Shown here piece by piece: positions 1-5,468 of a DNA stretch of 7,842 nt. Each line of letters starts with the position of its first letter. Within the stretch, counting starts at the first letter, position 1. Origin of the DNA: Candidatus Micrarchaeum sp. Lineage in GTDB: Archaea > Micrarchaeota > Micrarchaeia > CAILAH01. The notes under the pieces were generated by a model. It was given only the letters and a program-made list of their open reading frames with translations, made no database searches and was not told the DNA's origin. The position numbers and the translations under genes were made by a program. The stretch covers positions 1 through 7,842 of the forward strand of contig DYJQ01000038.1 in the NCBI GenBank assembly GCA_020723045.1, in the 5' to 3' direction.

Positions 1-438
1 GATTCCAGAAAATTTGATTCCAACCATCGGAGTCATTCCAACAAGATATTTGTTCGCCCTTATTCCAATTCCCTCAAAAATCCTTGTTTGTTTTTGTTCG
101 TAAGAATTATTCTTTAATAACTGCCAAAATATCGCATCTAGGGTCACTCCTCCCCTAACCGATGTGGCCTCTGTATGCCCCTCTTGATCAAGAGGGTAAT
201 CAGATTTAATGTGCGCAATATAATAGGTATTACTTATAGATAGGTAAAGCGATGGTGTCTCAAAGTTAAGGCTAGCCCCCACAAATGCAAGTGGTGGATA
301 CTTAAATTCAGCTCCCCGTATAGTGGTGTGATGCTCCTTTAGCAGTAACAGCAGTGGGTCAATAATTAAGTTCGCACCAATATTCAGTTTCTTACTTTTA
401 TAAGGGATCCTGCGATTAAGTGTGCTGCTATTTCCATA
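1..438 (-). CDS. Partial beta-rich surface protein segment, probable -1-frame continuation of the lipoprotein gene at 384-680
   Basis: On the minus strand one frame (codon low ends at positions 1, 4, 7 and so on) has no stop from 438 to the window edge, about 146 codons; the other two minus frames are full of stops. My translation includes the stretches GANLIIDPLLLL, AEFKYPPLAFVGASLNFE, SLYLSISNTYY, GGVTLDAIFWQLL and RIFEGIGIRANKYLVGM. Alternating polar and hydrophobic residues with many Gly and Tyr suggest beta strands. No ATG, GTG or TTG lies near the upstream end; the first are internal (GTG at 282). The segment overlaps the 3' end of the lipoprotein frame, and a -1 shift anywhere in 384-438 would join them, most simply at the A-run near 397-400. 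The C-terminus is outside the window. I do not recognise the family. A secreted or membrane-anchored beta domain is inferred from the upstream signal peptide. Confidence 0.55.
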
Positions 439-680
439 CTACCACTTGATGATTCTTGACTTGATGATCCTTGATCGTGATCCCATTTCATTTCCATTTC
501 CTTTATGAAGTATGCACGATCTTTGGTGCTCGAGCTTAAGGGTATGTATGGTTTTGCGTGGCGCACGTTATATACGCCACCACACCCAGCTACTGTAGCC
601 CCAAAGGCGGCGATAAAAAGCGCCTTTTTCACCGCAGATTTTACTTTCTTGGCTATTTTTTTGAAGCGTTTGTATTCCAT
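384..680 (-). CDS. Small predicted lipoprotein, or N-terminal part of a frameshifted lipoprotein
   Basis: 98 codons from ATG at 680. The N-terminus is very basic (residues 1-19, nine Lys/Arg), followed by a hydrophobic stretch LFIAAFGATVAGC and then GG. VAGC fits a lipobox with Cys33 as the lipidated residue, so export and membrane anchoring are predicted. Residues 34-70 are polar and 71-81 form a Ser-rich linker (GSSSQESSSGS). The last 17 codons run in a frame that stops at 384, while a long open frame without a start continues in the -1 frame. The annotated C-terminus may therefore be an artefact of a frameshift. A TATA-like TTTAAAT lies about 25 bp before the ATG, which suggests a leaderless mRNA. 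The gene is separate from the ribosomal operon upstream. Function unknown. Confidence 0.65.
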   Translation of the reverse strand: MEYKRFKKIAKKVKSAVKKALFIAAFGATVAGCGGVYNVRHAKPYIPLSSSTKDRAYFIKEMEMKWDHDQGSSSQESSSGSMEIAAHLIAGSLIKVRN

Positions 681-691
681 GAAAACGTTCT

Positions 692-698
692 AAAAAAA
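692..698 (-). terminator. T7 tract, possible terminator of the ribosomal operon
   Basis: Seven consecutive T on the minus strand, with shorter T-runs at 730-734, 757-760 and 763-766, lie 3' of rpoN. Archaeal transcription often ends at T-tracts without a hairpin. The tract also sits between the TATA box and ATG of the next gene, so it could simply be AT-rich promoter sequence. Confidence 0.3.
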
Positions 699-700
699 GA

Positions 701-710
701 TTTAAATACA
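701..710 (-). promoter_or_regulatory. TATA box for the lipoprotein gene
   Basis: On the minus strand the sequence reads TGTATTTAAATC with a purine-rich GAAA just upstream, resembling BRE plus TATA. Its centre (about 705) is 25 bp from the ATG at 680. That is the usual distance from TATA to transcription start in archaea, so the transcript probably begins at or next to the start codon. No ribosome binding site is present before this ATG. Confidence 0.55.
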
Positions 711-760
711 TTTCTACTTTGTACGGTGTAAAAACCCATAGAAAGGAGAGGGAGCGAAAA

Positions 761-955
761 TCAAAATCTGGAAAACCTCACAATGTCCTTTACATTATCG
801 ACGTGGCTTATGAACATCCTTCTGCAACAATACCTATCAATCCCGAGTGAGTCGAGCACATCCTTTACACTCTCGCCATTACTCACCCTCTTTTTGTACT
901 CCCCATACTTATCTGCAATAACCGCTCCGCACGTAAAACATCTTACAGGAAACAT
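761..955 (-). CDS. rpoN: DNA-directed RNA polymerase subunit Rpo10 (RpoN)
   Basis: 64 residues, the normal size for archaeal Rpo10 / eukaryotic RPB10, a small zinc-binding subunit that helps assemble the Rpo3-Rpo11-Rpo10-Rpo12 platform of RNA polymerase. It opens with MFPVRCFTCG and has the two zinc-ligand pairs of the family: Cys6/Cys9 (CFTC) and Cys43/Cys44 (YCCRRM). The GxxIADKYxEYKKRV segment at residues 10-24 is also typical. The frame is open 32 codons further upstream inside uS9, but the family start and a GGTGG ribosome binding site (964-968, 8 nt before ATG) fix the start at 955. It begins 13 nt after the uS9 stop and is the last gene of the operon. rpoK and uS2, which often follow in archaea, are absent here. 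Confidence 0.96.
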   Translation of the reverse strand: MFPVRCFTCGAVIADKYGEYKKRVSNGESVKDVLDSLGIDRYCCRRMFISHVDNVKDIVRFSRF

Positions 956-968
956 CACATAAACCACC

Positions 969-1472
969 TCATCTGTACGATTTCTGGAATCGCGCCCTTG
1001 CCTTCGGCCCCTTATACTTCTTGGGTTCAACCCTTCTCGAGTCCTCAACAACCAAGAACTTATCCCGTTTGTGGAACTCCTCCCTCAGTTTTGAATCATT
1101 TGTGAATGCAACAAGCGCCCTTGCAATAGCACTCCTTACCGCCTGCGCTTGGCCCATCTGCCCCCCGCCGTATACATCCACATCTATATCAACACCCTTT
1201 GCGAGTGCATCATCAATCATGGTGAGCGGCTCGCTCATTATCGTTTTTGTGTATGGATTGTCCACGGAGCTCATGTTCATTGCATTTATTCTTACAATCC
1301 CAGTCCCCTTGCGGATGGATGCTCGTGCAACCGCCTCTTTTCTCTTGCTCCTCACGACCACAACTTCTGTTTTTTTAGGGTGGACATTCTGCGGTTTGGC
1401 AGATGCTTTTGCAACCTTCCCTTTACTCAGCGTGGTCTTTTTTCCTTCATTTTGTTCCTTTTTGACCGCCAT
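969..1472 (-). CDS. rps9: 30S ribosomal protein uS9 (S9p)
   Basis: uS9 of the small subunit; its C-terminal tail reaches toward the P-site tRNA. Visible family features are RSKRKEAVARASIRKGTG (residues 41-58), GGGQMGQAQAVRSAIARAL (102-120) and the basic tail KKYKGPKARARFQKSYR ending in Arg167. It is 167 residues, against roughly 130-150 for many archaeal S9 proteins. The excess is a Lys/Ala/Thr-rich N-terminal extension of about 37 residues that looks disordered. The start is set at ATG 1472 because GGTG (1478-1481) lies 6 nt upstream. A GTG at 1481, three codons earlier, is the alternative but would overlap that site. It follows the uL13 stop by 11 nt, so it is co-transcribed. Confidence 0.95.
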   Translation of the reverse strand: MAVKKEQNEGKKTTLSKGKVAKASAKPQNVHPKKTEVVVVRSKRKEAVARASIRKGTGIVRINAMNMSSVDNPYTKTIMSEPLTMIDDALAKGVDIDVDVYGGGQMGQAQAVRSAIARALVAFTNDSKLREEFHKRDKFLVVEDSRRVEPKKYKGPKARARFQKSYR

Positions 1473-1483
1473 AATCAACACCT

Positions 1484-1906
1484 TCAGTACCTATATGAGA
1501 GCGCCCTGCATAGGTCAAGGACGCTGATGAACTTATCCAGTTTATCCTTTTTAAAAGAGCCGTTCAACTCTACCATTTCTCCCTTTACATTCTCATTTCC
1601 CATGTACACCATAATGTTTCTGAACGCTTTCAGCCCGCTGGCCTTCTGGGTTGGCAGCATCCCCTTGATTATCCTCTTAACTAGGTAATCAGGCCTCCTT
1701 GGCCAGTGCGGCGAGTGCTCGGGGTTTGCCTTATTCTTAAGCCTTCTCCGCTTGACATACTTCTCCACTATATTCTTCCTATCACCGCTTATTACCATCT
1801 TTTCTGCGTTTATTATACTGAACTTTTCGCCTTTCATTGCATTTTTTGCTACGTATGATGCAACCCTCCCCACTATGAGCCCATCACCATCGATTACCTT
1901 AACCAT
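1484..1906 (-). CDS. rpl13: 50S ribosomal protein uL13 (L13p)
   Basis: uL13 is a large-subunit protein needed early in 50S assembly. With the start at 1906 it has 140 residues, normal for archaea. Seen motifs are DGDGLIVGRVASYVAK (residues 6-21), the signature RRPDYLVKRIIKGMLP (70-85) and the archaeal-type FRNIMVYMG. Three in-frame starts compete: GTG 1915, ATG 1912 and ATG 1906. GGTGA (1912-1916) is 5 nt before ATG 1906, and the protein then begins MVKVIDGDG as in relatives, so 1906 is preferred. The ribosome binding site overlaps the eL18 stop codon (TGA at 1912-1914), so translation of the two is likely coupled. Confidence 0.95.
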   Translation of the reverse strand: MVKVIDGDGLIVGRVASYVAKNAMKGEKFSIINAEKMVISGDRKNIVEKYVKRRRLKNKANPEHSPHWPRRPDYLVKRIIKGMLPTQKASGLKAFRNIMVYMGNENVKGEMVELNGSFKKDKLDKFISVLDLCRALSYRY

Positions 1907-1911
1907 AAGCA

Positions 1912-2271
1912 TCACCTTATAATCCTCACATCCGTTCCTTTTGGATTCCTGTCCACGAGTTCATCAATCGAGAGCAGTGAACCCCCAGCACTTTCAATCC
2001 GCTTCTTTGCGCCCGGTGTCCACACGTAAGCGGCAATTGTGAGCTTTCTCTCGATTACACCATCGCCCAACAGTTTGCCCGGAACGAGTGCAATCTCCTT
2101 CTCGCTTACACTTTTTTCAACCTTGCTCACATTCACTGCAACACATCTCCTGCGAGGCAGTGCCAGCAGTTTAGAAGCAGTAACCCATAACCCTACCTTA
2201 TTCTTTTTTCCGAGTTTCTCAAGCTTAAGTATTAGATTCTTCAGGCTTTCTTTTTCCGTTCCTCTTTGCAT
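1912..2271 (-). CDS. rpl18e: 50S ribosomal protein eL18 (L18e)
   Basis: Archaeal/eukaryotic large-subunit protein related in fold to bacterial uL15. It has 119 residues, the normal archaeal length. Recognisable segments are PRRRCVAVNVSKVEK (residues 39-53), VPGKLLGDG (63-71), AGGSLLSIDELVDRNP (95-110) and the conserved end NPKGTDVRII (109-118). The ATG at 2271 has GGTGG (2275-2279) upstream. It is the first gene of the eL18-uL13-uS9-Rpo10 operon, a gene order conserved across archaea. A TATA box at about 2341-2350 gives a leader of about 48 nt. Confidence 0.95.
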   Translation of the reverse strand: MQRGTEKESLKNLILKLEKLGKKNKVGLWVTASKLLALPRRRCVAVNVSKVEKSVSEKEIALVPGKLLGDGVIERKLTIAAYVWTPGAKKRIESAGGSLLSIDELVDRNPKGTDVRIIR

Positions 2272-2290
2272 ACTTCCACCTTCACAACCA

Positions 2291-2303
2291 GCCCTCTTCG
2301 GGC
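2291..2303 (-). other. Small hairpin in the eL18 operon leader
   Basis: On the minus strand GCCC-GAAGA-GGGC forms a 4-bp GC stem with a 5-nt loop, about 12 nt before the GGTGG ribosome binding site of eL18. Ribosomal operons are often controlled by leader structures, but the stem is short and could be chance. Confidence 0.3.
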
Positions 2304-2340
2304 CTATTGCTGTCGTGCTCTAGTTGTTCAAGAGGGTAAG

Positions 2341-2350
2341 TTTTATAAAA
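2341..2350 (-). promoter_or_regulatory. TATA box of the eL18-uL13-uS9-Rpo10 operon
   Basis: TTTTATAAAA, flanked to make a 12-bp palindrome GTTTTATAAAAC (2340-2351), lies between the end of the 203-codon gene and eL18. Transcription start would be near 2320, giving a leader of about 48 nt. The box is symmetrical, so direction rests on the gene downstream. Confidence 0.6.
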
Positions 2351-2364
2351 CATCTGTGGCCCTT

Positions 2365-2976
2365 CTAACGATGTATCGGAATGTGCATGCGGCCCACTAA
2401 CCCTATTATCTCGCCCGCCTTTTTTTCGCGTGTGAACACAATATCACCATTGCCGCGCACAAACAGGTGTGTGAAGCGCTTCTTGAGGTCTTCCAAGTGA
2501 GGATGGTTGGCCAGCGCCTCATCAGAGATTATTTTATTAGGAGAGTCAGTGAAGTACTTTCCGATCTTACGCGTTCCGGAGCGCACGCACAACTCACCCA
2601 TCTCAGCAAAAGGCAGGTACAGTGCAGTGGCTACGGCAATATTGGGATTAACTGTGAGGAGTGCTGGAGGTATAATGAGGAAGAGCGTACTCCACCAACG
2701 GCGCACGTTGCGCCCTTCTATTAACACATCTATTTTTTTCTGCAAAAGCGGGTGGAGGTCATCATAAGGAATCACATACTTATCGCCACGCCCCTCAAAC
2801 TTTTGCTCGAGCTTTCCGAACATCCGCTTGAACAGTTGCATTCTCCTGGGTTCCCGCTTCTGTCCTATAGGGCATTCTTTCTGTTGCATAGGACATTTAT
2901 ACTTTTTTGCATTTATAAACATTTTGATGCCGTTGGCAATATGGGCAGTCGTGTACCCCCTAAAAGGCAGATTCAT
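2365..2976 (-). CDS. Uncharacterised protein with a hydrophobic hairpin, probably membrane-associated
   Basis: 203 codons from ATG 2976. Residues 1-60 are basic and contain a seven-residue tandem repeat, CPMQQKE/CPIGQKR (28-41), with Cys28 and Cys35. Residues 97-124 are hydrophobic with a Pro-Asn break (LFLIIPPALLTV, NPN, IAVATALYLPFA), which fits a membrane hairpin or two short membrane segments. The C-terminal 75 residues are soluble and charged. Other starts are ATG 2922 (residue 19), ATG 2889 (residue 30, with a TATA-like TTTATAAAT centred 26 bp upstream) and ATG 2841. I chose 2976 because the added codons look coding in composition and a T/A-rich box at 3021-3029 would give a leader of about 23 nt. 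It is co-directional with the eL18 operon but separated by a promoter. Family not recognised. Confidence 0.65.
   Translation of the reverse strand: MNLPFRGYTTAHIANGIKMFINAKKYKCPMQQKECPIGQKREPRRMQLFKRMFGKLEQKFEGRGDKYVIPYDDLHPLLQKKIDVLIEGRNVRRWWSTLFLIIPPALLTVNPNIAVATALYLPFAEMGELCVRSGTRKIGKYFTDSPNKIISDEALANHPHLEDLKKRFTHLFVRGNGDIVFTREKKAGEIIGLVGRMHIPIHR
2876..2929. repeat. Split direct repeat, copy 1 (over the start of the 203-codon gene)
   Basis: Positions 2876-2890 (TCTTTCTGTTGCATA) and 2920-2929 (CATTTTGATG) are identical to 4223-4237 and 4241-4250. In this copy the two halves are separated by an extra segment of about 27 nt (2891-2917) bounded by ATA on both sides. The repeat covers residues about 17-34 of the 203-codon frame, including the ATG at 2922. 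Confidence 0.7.
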
Positions 2977-3020
2977 CTATTTTCCATACCCTCTCAAGCA
3001 ATTTCTACACAATCAACATG

Positions 3021-3029
3021 TTTAAAAAA
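3021..3029. promoter_or_regulatory. AT-rich TATA candidate in the divergent gap 2977-3059
   Basis: TTTAAAAAA lies in the 83-bp gap between the divergent genes at 2976 (minus) and 3060 (plus). Its centre (about 3025) is 26 bp before a GTG at 3051 and 35 bp before the ATG at 3060 on the plus strand. Read on the minus strand it would start a transcript near 2999. A second TTTAAAT at 3044-3050 is too close to the plus ATG to act for that gene. Direction cannot be fixed by eye. Confidence 0.4.
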
Positions 3030-3059
3030 CCATCAATACATAGTTTAAATGTGATTGTT

Positions 3060-3467
3060 ATGGCGCAGGTTGAGAAGAAAAAGCCCACTGAGGAGCAAAA
3101 ACCAGTTGCGCGGGAAGAAGATAGAAGACTAGATACTATAGTACCTGTGAAACTACCGACATCTAAGGAAATTGAGCGAAAATTTGGAAAAGGAGAGGAG
3201 AAGGGAAAGTATGCAAATACGTATAAAATAACGATAGCATCTAGATCTTCTGGTGATGTCAGTGTTTTTAAAATAAAAACAAATGTAGAAATAAAGACAG
3301 AGTCGACATCTAATGCACAGCTTTATATAGAGAGAGCAGCTAGAAAGGGTGAGGTCTTTGAAAAAATTGGGGATAAGTTTGTGCGTGTAGACAACACTGA
3401 TTTTATAGAACGCTTTAGAGGGATGAGTAGAGATCATAATCATGATATGGTATTAGTTAAACAGTGA
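3060..3467 (+). CDS. Uncharacterised small charged protein
   Basis: 135 codons from ATG 3060; an in-frame GTG at 3051 and ATG at 3018 are alternatives. The product is hydrophilic, with no signal peptide or membrane segment. Residues 1-24 are Lys/Glu-rich and probably disordered. Residues 50-80 look like beta strands (TYKITIASR, VSVFKIKTNVEIKT). Residues 85-120 look helical or mixed (NAQLYIERAARKGEVF, DFIERFR). It ends with a His/Asp patch, DHNHD. Family not recognised. Base composition differs from the neighbours: 3181-3300 has 37 G/C in 120 bases (31%), against 35 of 60 in 5041-5100 of the kinase. It is followed 31 nt later by a lipoprotein gene on the same strand, likely the same transcript. 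Both lie between copies of a direct repeat. Confidence 0.6.
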   Translation: MAQVEKKKPTEEQKPVAREEDRRLDTIVPVKLPTSKEIERKFGKGEEKGKYANTYKITIASRSSGDVSVFKIKTNVEIKTESTSNAQLYIERAARKGEVFEKIGDKFVRVDNTDFIERFRGMSRDHNHDMVLVKQ

Positions 3468-3498
3468 ATGTATTCGATAGTAAATTGATGTGGTTGAA

Positions 3499-4125
3499 AT
3501 GCGAAAAATTGCTGGAGCTCTGCTTGCGTCATATGTTTTTGGGCTGGCATGTACCGGAGGAGTACTACGGCACGAAGATTCTATGGCTGAACAAGAGCTG
3601 CTGCACCGTACACCGCCTCCCGTAGTCAAGAAACTACAACATATACCTCCGATGGTTGAACAAATACAGGATGATAGATTAACAACACAAAGCAACACCA
3701 CTAAGCAACAACAGCTAAGGGAAGTTACTGTAGATGGTAAGACATATGCATTGAAGAGAACGTCATTTGATTTTGTCTTGGAAAAAAATGAAAGGATCGC
3801 TCAAAGCGAGATTGGGTCTATTAGCCTAGCTGGAAAATCGTGGCATGAAGACTTTACATACGAAGCAGTATGCGGAGAGTTTTTCAATTACAGGGCAAGT
3901 GATGGAAAGGAATTGGATGCTTTCATAATTGCATTCGCAAACGGTGACGTAAAGGTTTACTTATTTCGTGAGGACGGGCCAGTTGCATTCCCCTACACTG
4001 CTAAATTCAGTGGCGGCACGGATTGCAGTGTAAAAATAAGAAGAGAGGGCACCAAAACCCTGTTTGAGATAACTGGGACTAATGGGCGCTATAAGGTGTA
4101 CGATTTGAAAGATGGCGAGCTTTGA
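3499..4125 (+). CDS. Predicted secreted protein or lipoprotein of unknown function
   Basis: 208 residues from ATG 3499; GTG 3490 is the alternative start. A short basic start (MRK) and hydrophobic residues 4-17 lead to Cys18 (GLAC followed by TGG). This resembles a lipoprotein signal peptide, though Gly at -3 is not the usual Leu, so a secreted or single-pass protein is also possible. Residues 20-75 form a Pro/Gln/Thr-rich, probably unstructured spacer (RTPPPVVKK, TTKQQQ). Residues 75-208 are rich in likely beta strands (REVTVDGKTYAL, DAFIIAFANGDVKVYLF, SVKIRREGTKTLFEITG). The two remaining cysteines, Cys125 and Cys176, could form a disulfide outside the cell. No family recognised. It is AT-rich (40% G+C in 3901-3960) like the gene before it. 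No good ribosome binding site is seen; GGTTGA at 3492-3497 is weak. Confidence 0.65.
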   Translation: MRKIAGALLASYVFGLACTGGVLRHEDSMAEQELLHRTPPPVVKKLQHIPPMVEQIQDDRLTTQSNTTKQQQLREVTVDGKTYALKRTSFDFVLEKNERIAQSEIGSISLAGKSWHEDFTYEAVCGEFFNYRASDGKELDAFIIAFANGDVKVYLFREDGPVAFPYTAKFSGGTDCSVKIRREGTKTLFEITGTNGRYKVYDLKDGEL

Positions 4126-4136
4126 CCTGTGGGTCA
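4123..4136 (+). terminator. Weak hairpin at the 3' end of the plus-strand pair
   Basis: TGACC-TGTG-GGTCA is a perfect 5-bp stem with a 4-nt loop overlapping the lipoprotein stop codon. No T-tract follows, so terminator function is doubtful. The following 4137-4259 separates converging genes and holds no supported ORF or RNA gene. It contains only the repeat copy at 4223-4250. Confidence 0.2.
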
Positions 4137-4222
4137 CGAAGTTCATTCCCAGACTTAACTCATCCCGCGTCGATGACGTGTTGATAATTCAGGCCCATCT
4201 ACCTACTCGCACGTTGGGTTGG

Positions 4223-4250
4223 TCTTTCTGTTGCATAAAGCATTTTGATG
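4223..4250. repeat. Split direct repeat, copy 2 (just after the phosphomevalonate kinase stop)
   Basis: TCTTTCTGTTGCATA and CATTTTGATG match copy 1 at 2876-2929, here separated by only AAG. On the minus strand it begins 9 nt after the kinase stop codon and contains an ATG (4243) that opens only 14 codons before a stop. It looks like either a decayed copy of the other gene start or one end of an insertion. Confidence 0.7.
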
Positions 4251-4259
4251 TTGTCTTCA

Positions 4260-5468
4260 CTAGGGCTTGAGCACCTCAGCCACCTTTGCTTCAAACTTTT
4301 TCGCTGGCTCTTCTCTAACACCCTCATTGCTGATGTTTAGGTCAAGTATTTTATACCCAATATGCGCCCATGCATCTGCAACGTTCTTTGCCCTGTCTTT
4401 GCTGAGGCACAGTGCCGCAATCGAGTCACCACCGCCAGCACCCGGCAGTTTTGCAACAAAGGCACCGCTTCTCTTTGCCAGCTCAATGGCCTCAGTAAAC
4501 TCTGGAGGCTCGATAGGCGCGTCTGATAAGTCGCCTAATTTCTTGGTGAGTACTCTCCCTTCATCAAATGCATCTTGGAATTCTTTTAAGGCTGTGGCAC
4601 TTTCTATGCTGGCATGAAACTTCGTTATTTCTCTGATTTTCTCGAGTGCTTCAATCGCTTTTTTATTAGCCTCATTTATCTGTTTTATCAATTCAGTATA
4701 TTCAGATGGTTTTGCAGCCTTGAACTCATTCACTTTCTTTACCATTGCGCTTGTTGATGCGCTCCTACCAGTGAACGCGATTACTGAAACCCATTCTAAC
4801 GGCAGTTCTACCTCCTTAATAGTGTAATCCCACTCCCCATCGATGGCCTTGACTACCTGTTCTGCACTGGCATTTTCAGGCACATTGTTTATTATGGATG
4901 GTGAGTAGCGCGAGTAAGCGCAACCGCCAAATGTAGCCGCGGTTATGTCAAACCCGCTTCCAACCTTCCCCTGTGCTTTTGAGTGTGCGAACTGCGCGAT
5001 CCTATGTATCAAGTCCTTGTTTTCATTGAGCTTAAACCCAAATGCCTGCATCAGTGCCGCAGTCGTTGCGACTGCTACAGCTGCACTGCTCCCCAAACCA
5101 GTCTTGGCGCCTCCAGAGCCAAATACCGCATCGCTTACAGTAGTAATCTCAAACCCTTCAAGACCCTTTCCCTTGCTCCGTGCATACTTAAGACAGATGT
5201 CAGCTACAAAACGCACGAACTTGGAGTCGGCCGCATCCTTATCGCTCAACGGTGGGTTGAACACCATACTGTTCTTTTCAATTATCCCTTCCACCTTCGT
5301 GTTGAACTGCGGCAGGTTGAACACAGCCTTCGGCTCAGTGAGCAGCTTCGCTTTCGCGTAAACGCGTTTGTTAATGCCTGTCACAAAGCTTACGTTTGGC
5401 TTCTCCAACACAGAATAGCCGCCTATCCATAAGATTTTTCCGGGTGCAGATGCAATTGCAGTTTTCAT
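4260..5468 (-). CDS. mvaK2: Phosphomevalonate kinase (GHMP kinase family)
   Basis: Transfers phosphate from ATP to mevalonate 5-phosphate, giving mevalonate 5-diphosphate, in the cytoplasm. It is 402 residues, in the range of ERG8-type phosphomevalonate kinases. GHMP motif 1 is at 8-22 (APGKILWIGGYSVLE), the ATP-binding glycine loop at 122-134 (KTGLGSSAAVAVA), the phosphomevalonate-kinase-like GKVGSGFDITAATFGG at 167-182, and motif 3 at 339-353 (AKLPGAGGGDSIAAL). The GSGFD.AA..GG block separates it from mevalonate kinase. The start ATG overlaps the stop of the decarboxylase gene by 4 nt (ATGA), so the two are translationally coupled. Most archaea lack this enzyme and use another route to isopentenyl phosphate; Sulfolobales have it. 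Substrate is inferred from motifs and the partner gene. Confidence 0.9.
   Translation of the reverse strand: MKTAIASAPGKILWIGGYSVLEKPNVSFVTGINKRVYAKAKLLTEPKAVFNLPQFNTKVEGIIEKNSMVFNPPLSDKDAADSKFVRFVADICLKYARSKGKGLEGFEITTVSDAVFGSGGAKTGLGSSAAVAVATTAALMQAFGFKLNENKDLIHRIAQFAHSKAQGKVGSGFDITAATFGGCAYSRYSPSIINNVPENASAEQVVKAIDGEWDYTIKEVELPLEWVSVIAFTGRSASTSAMVKKVNEFKAAKPSEYTELIKQINEANKKAIEALEKIREITKFHASIESATALKEFQDAFDEGRVLTKKLGDLSDAPIEPPEFTEAIELAKRSGAFVAKLPGAGGGDSIAALCLSKDRAKNVADAWAHIGYKILDLNISNEGVREEPAKKFEAKVAEVLKP

Noticed and set aside
179..196. Perfect 18-bp palindrome CCCTCTTGATCAAGAGGG
   Set aside because: It lies inside an open reading frame, has no spacer or T-tract and no partner element. A lone palindrome of this size is not enough for a binding site or terminator call.
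1021..1527. Long plus-strand open frame opposite uS9
   Set aside because: It is the antisense shadow of uS9; it has hydrophobic low-complexity content and no ribosome binding site or promoter.
2328..2339. 12-nt match TCAAGAGGGTAA shared with 188-199
   Set aside because: A 12-nt match is expected about once or twice by chance in a window this size, and the two contexts differ.
2281..2340. Possible tRNA fragment (GTTCAAGAGGG resembling a T-arm)
   Set aside because: No acceptor, anticodon or D-arm pairing could be found around it, and the space before eL18 is too short.
4137..4222. Possible C/D box guide RNA in the convergent gap (GATGA-like motifs on both strands)
   Set aside because: No proper pair of RUGAUGA and CUGA boxes at usable spacing on either strand.
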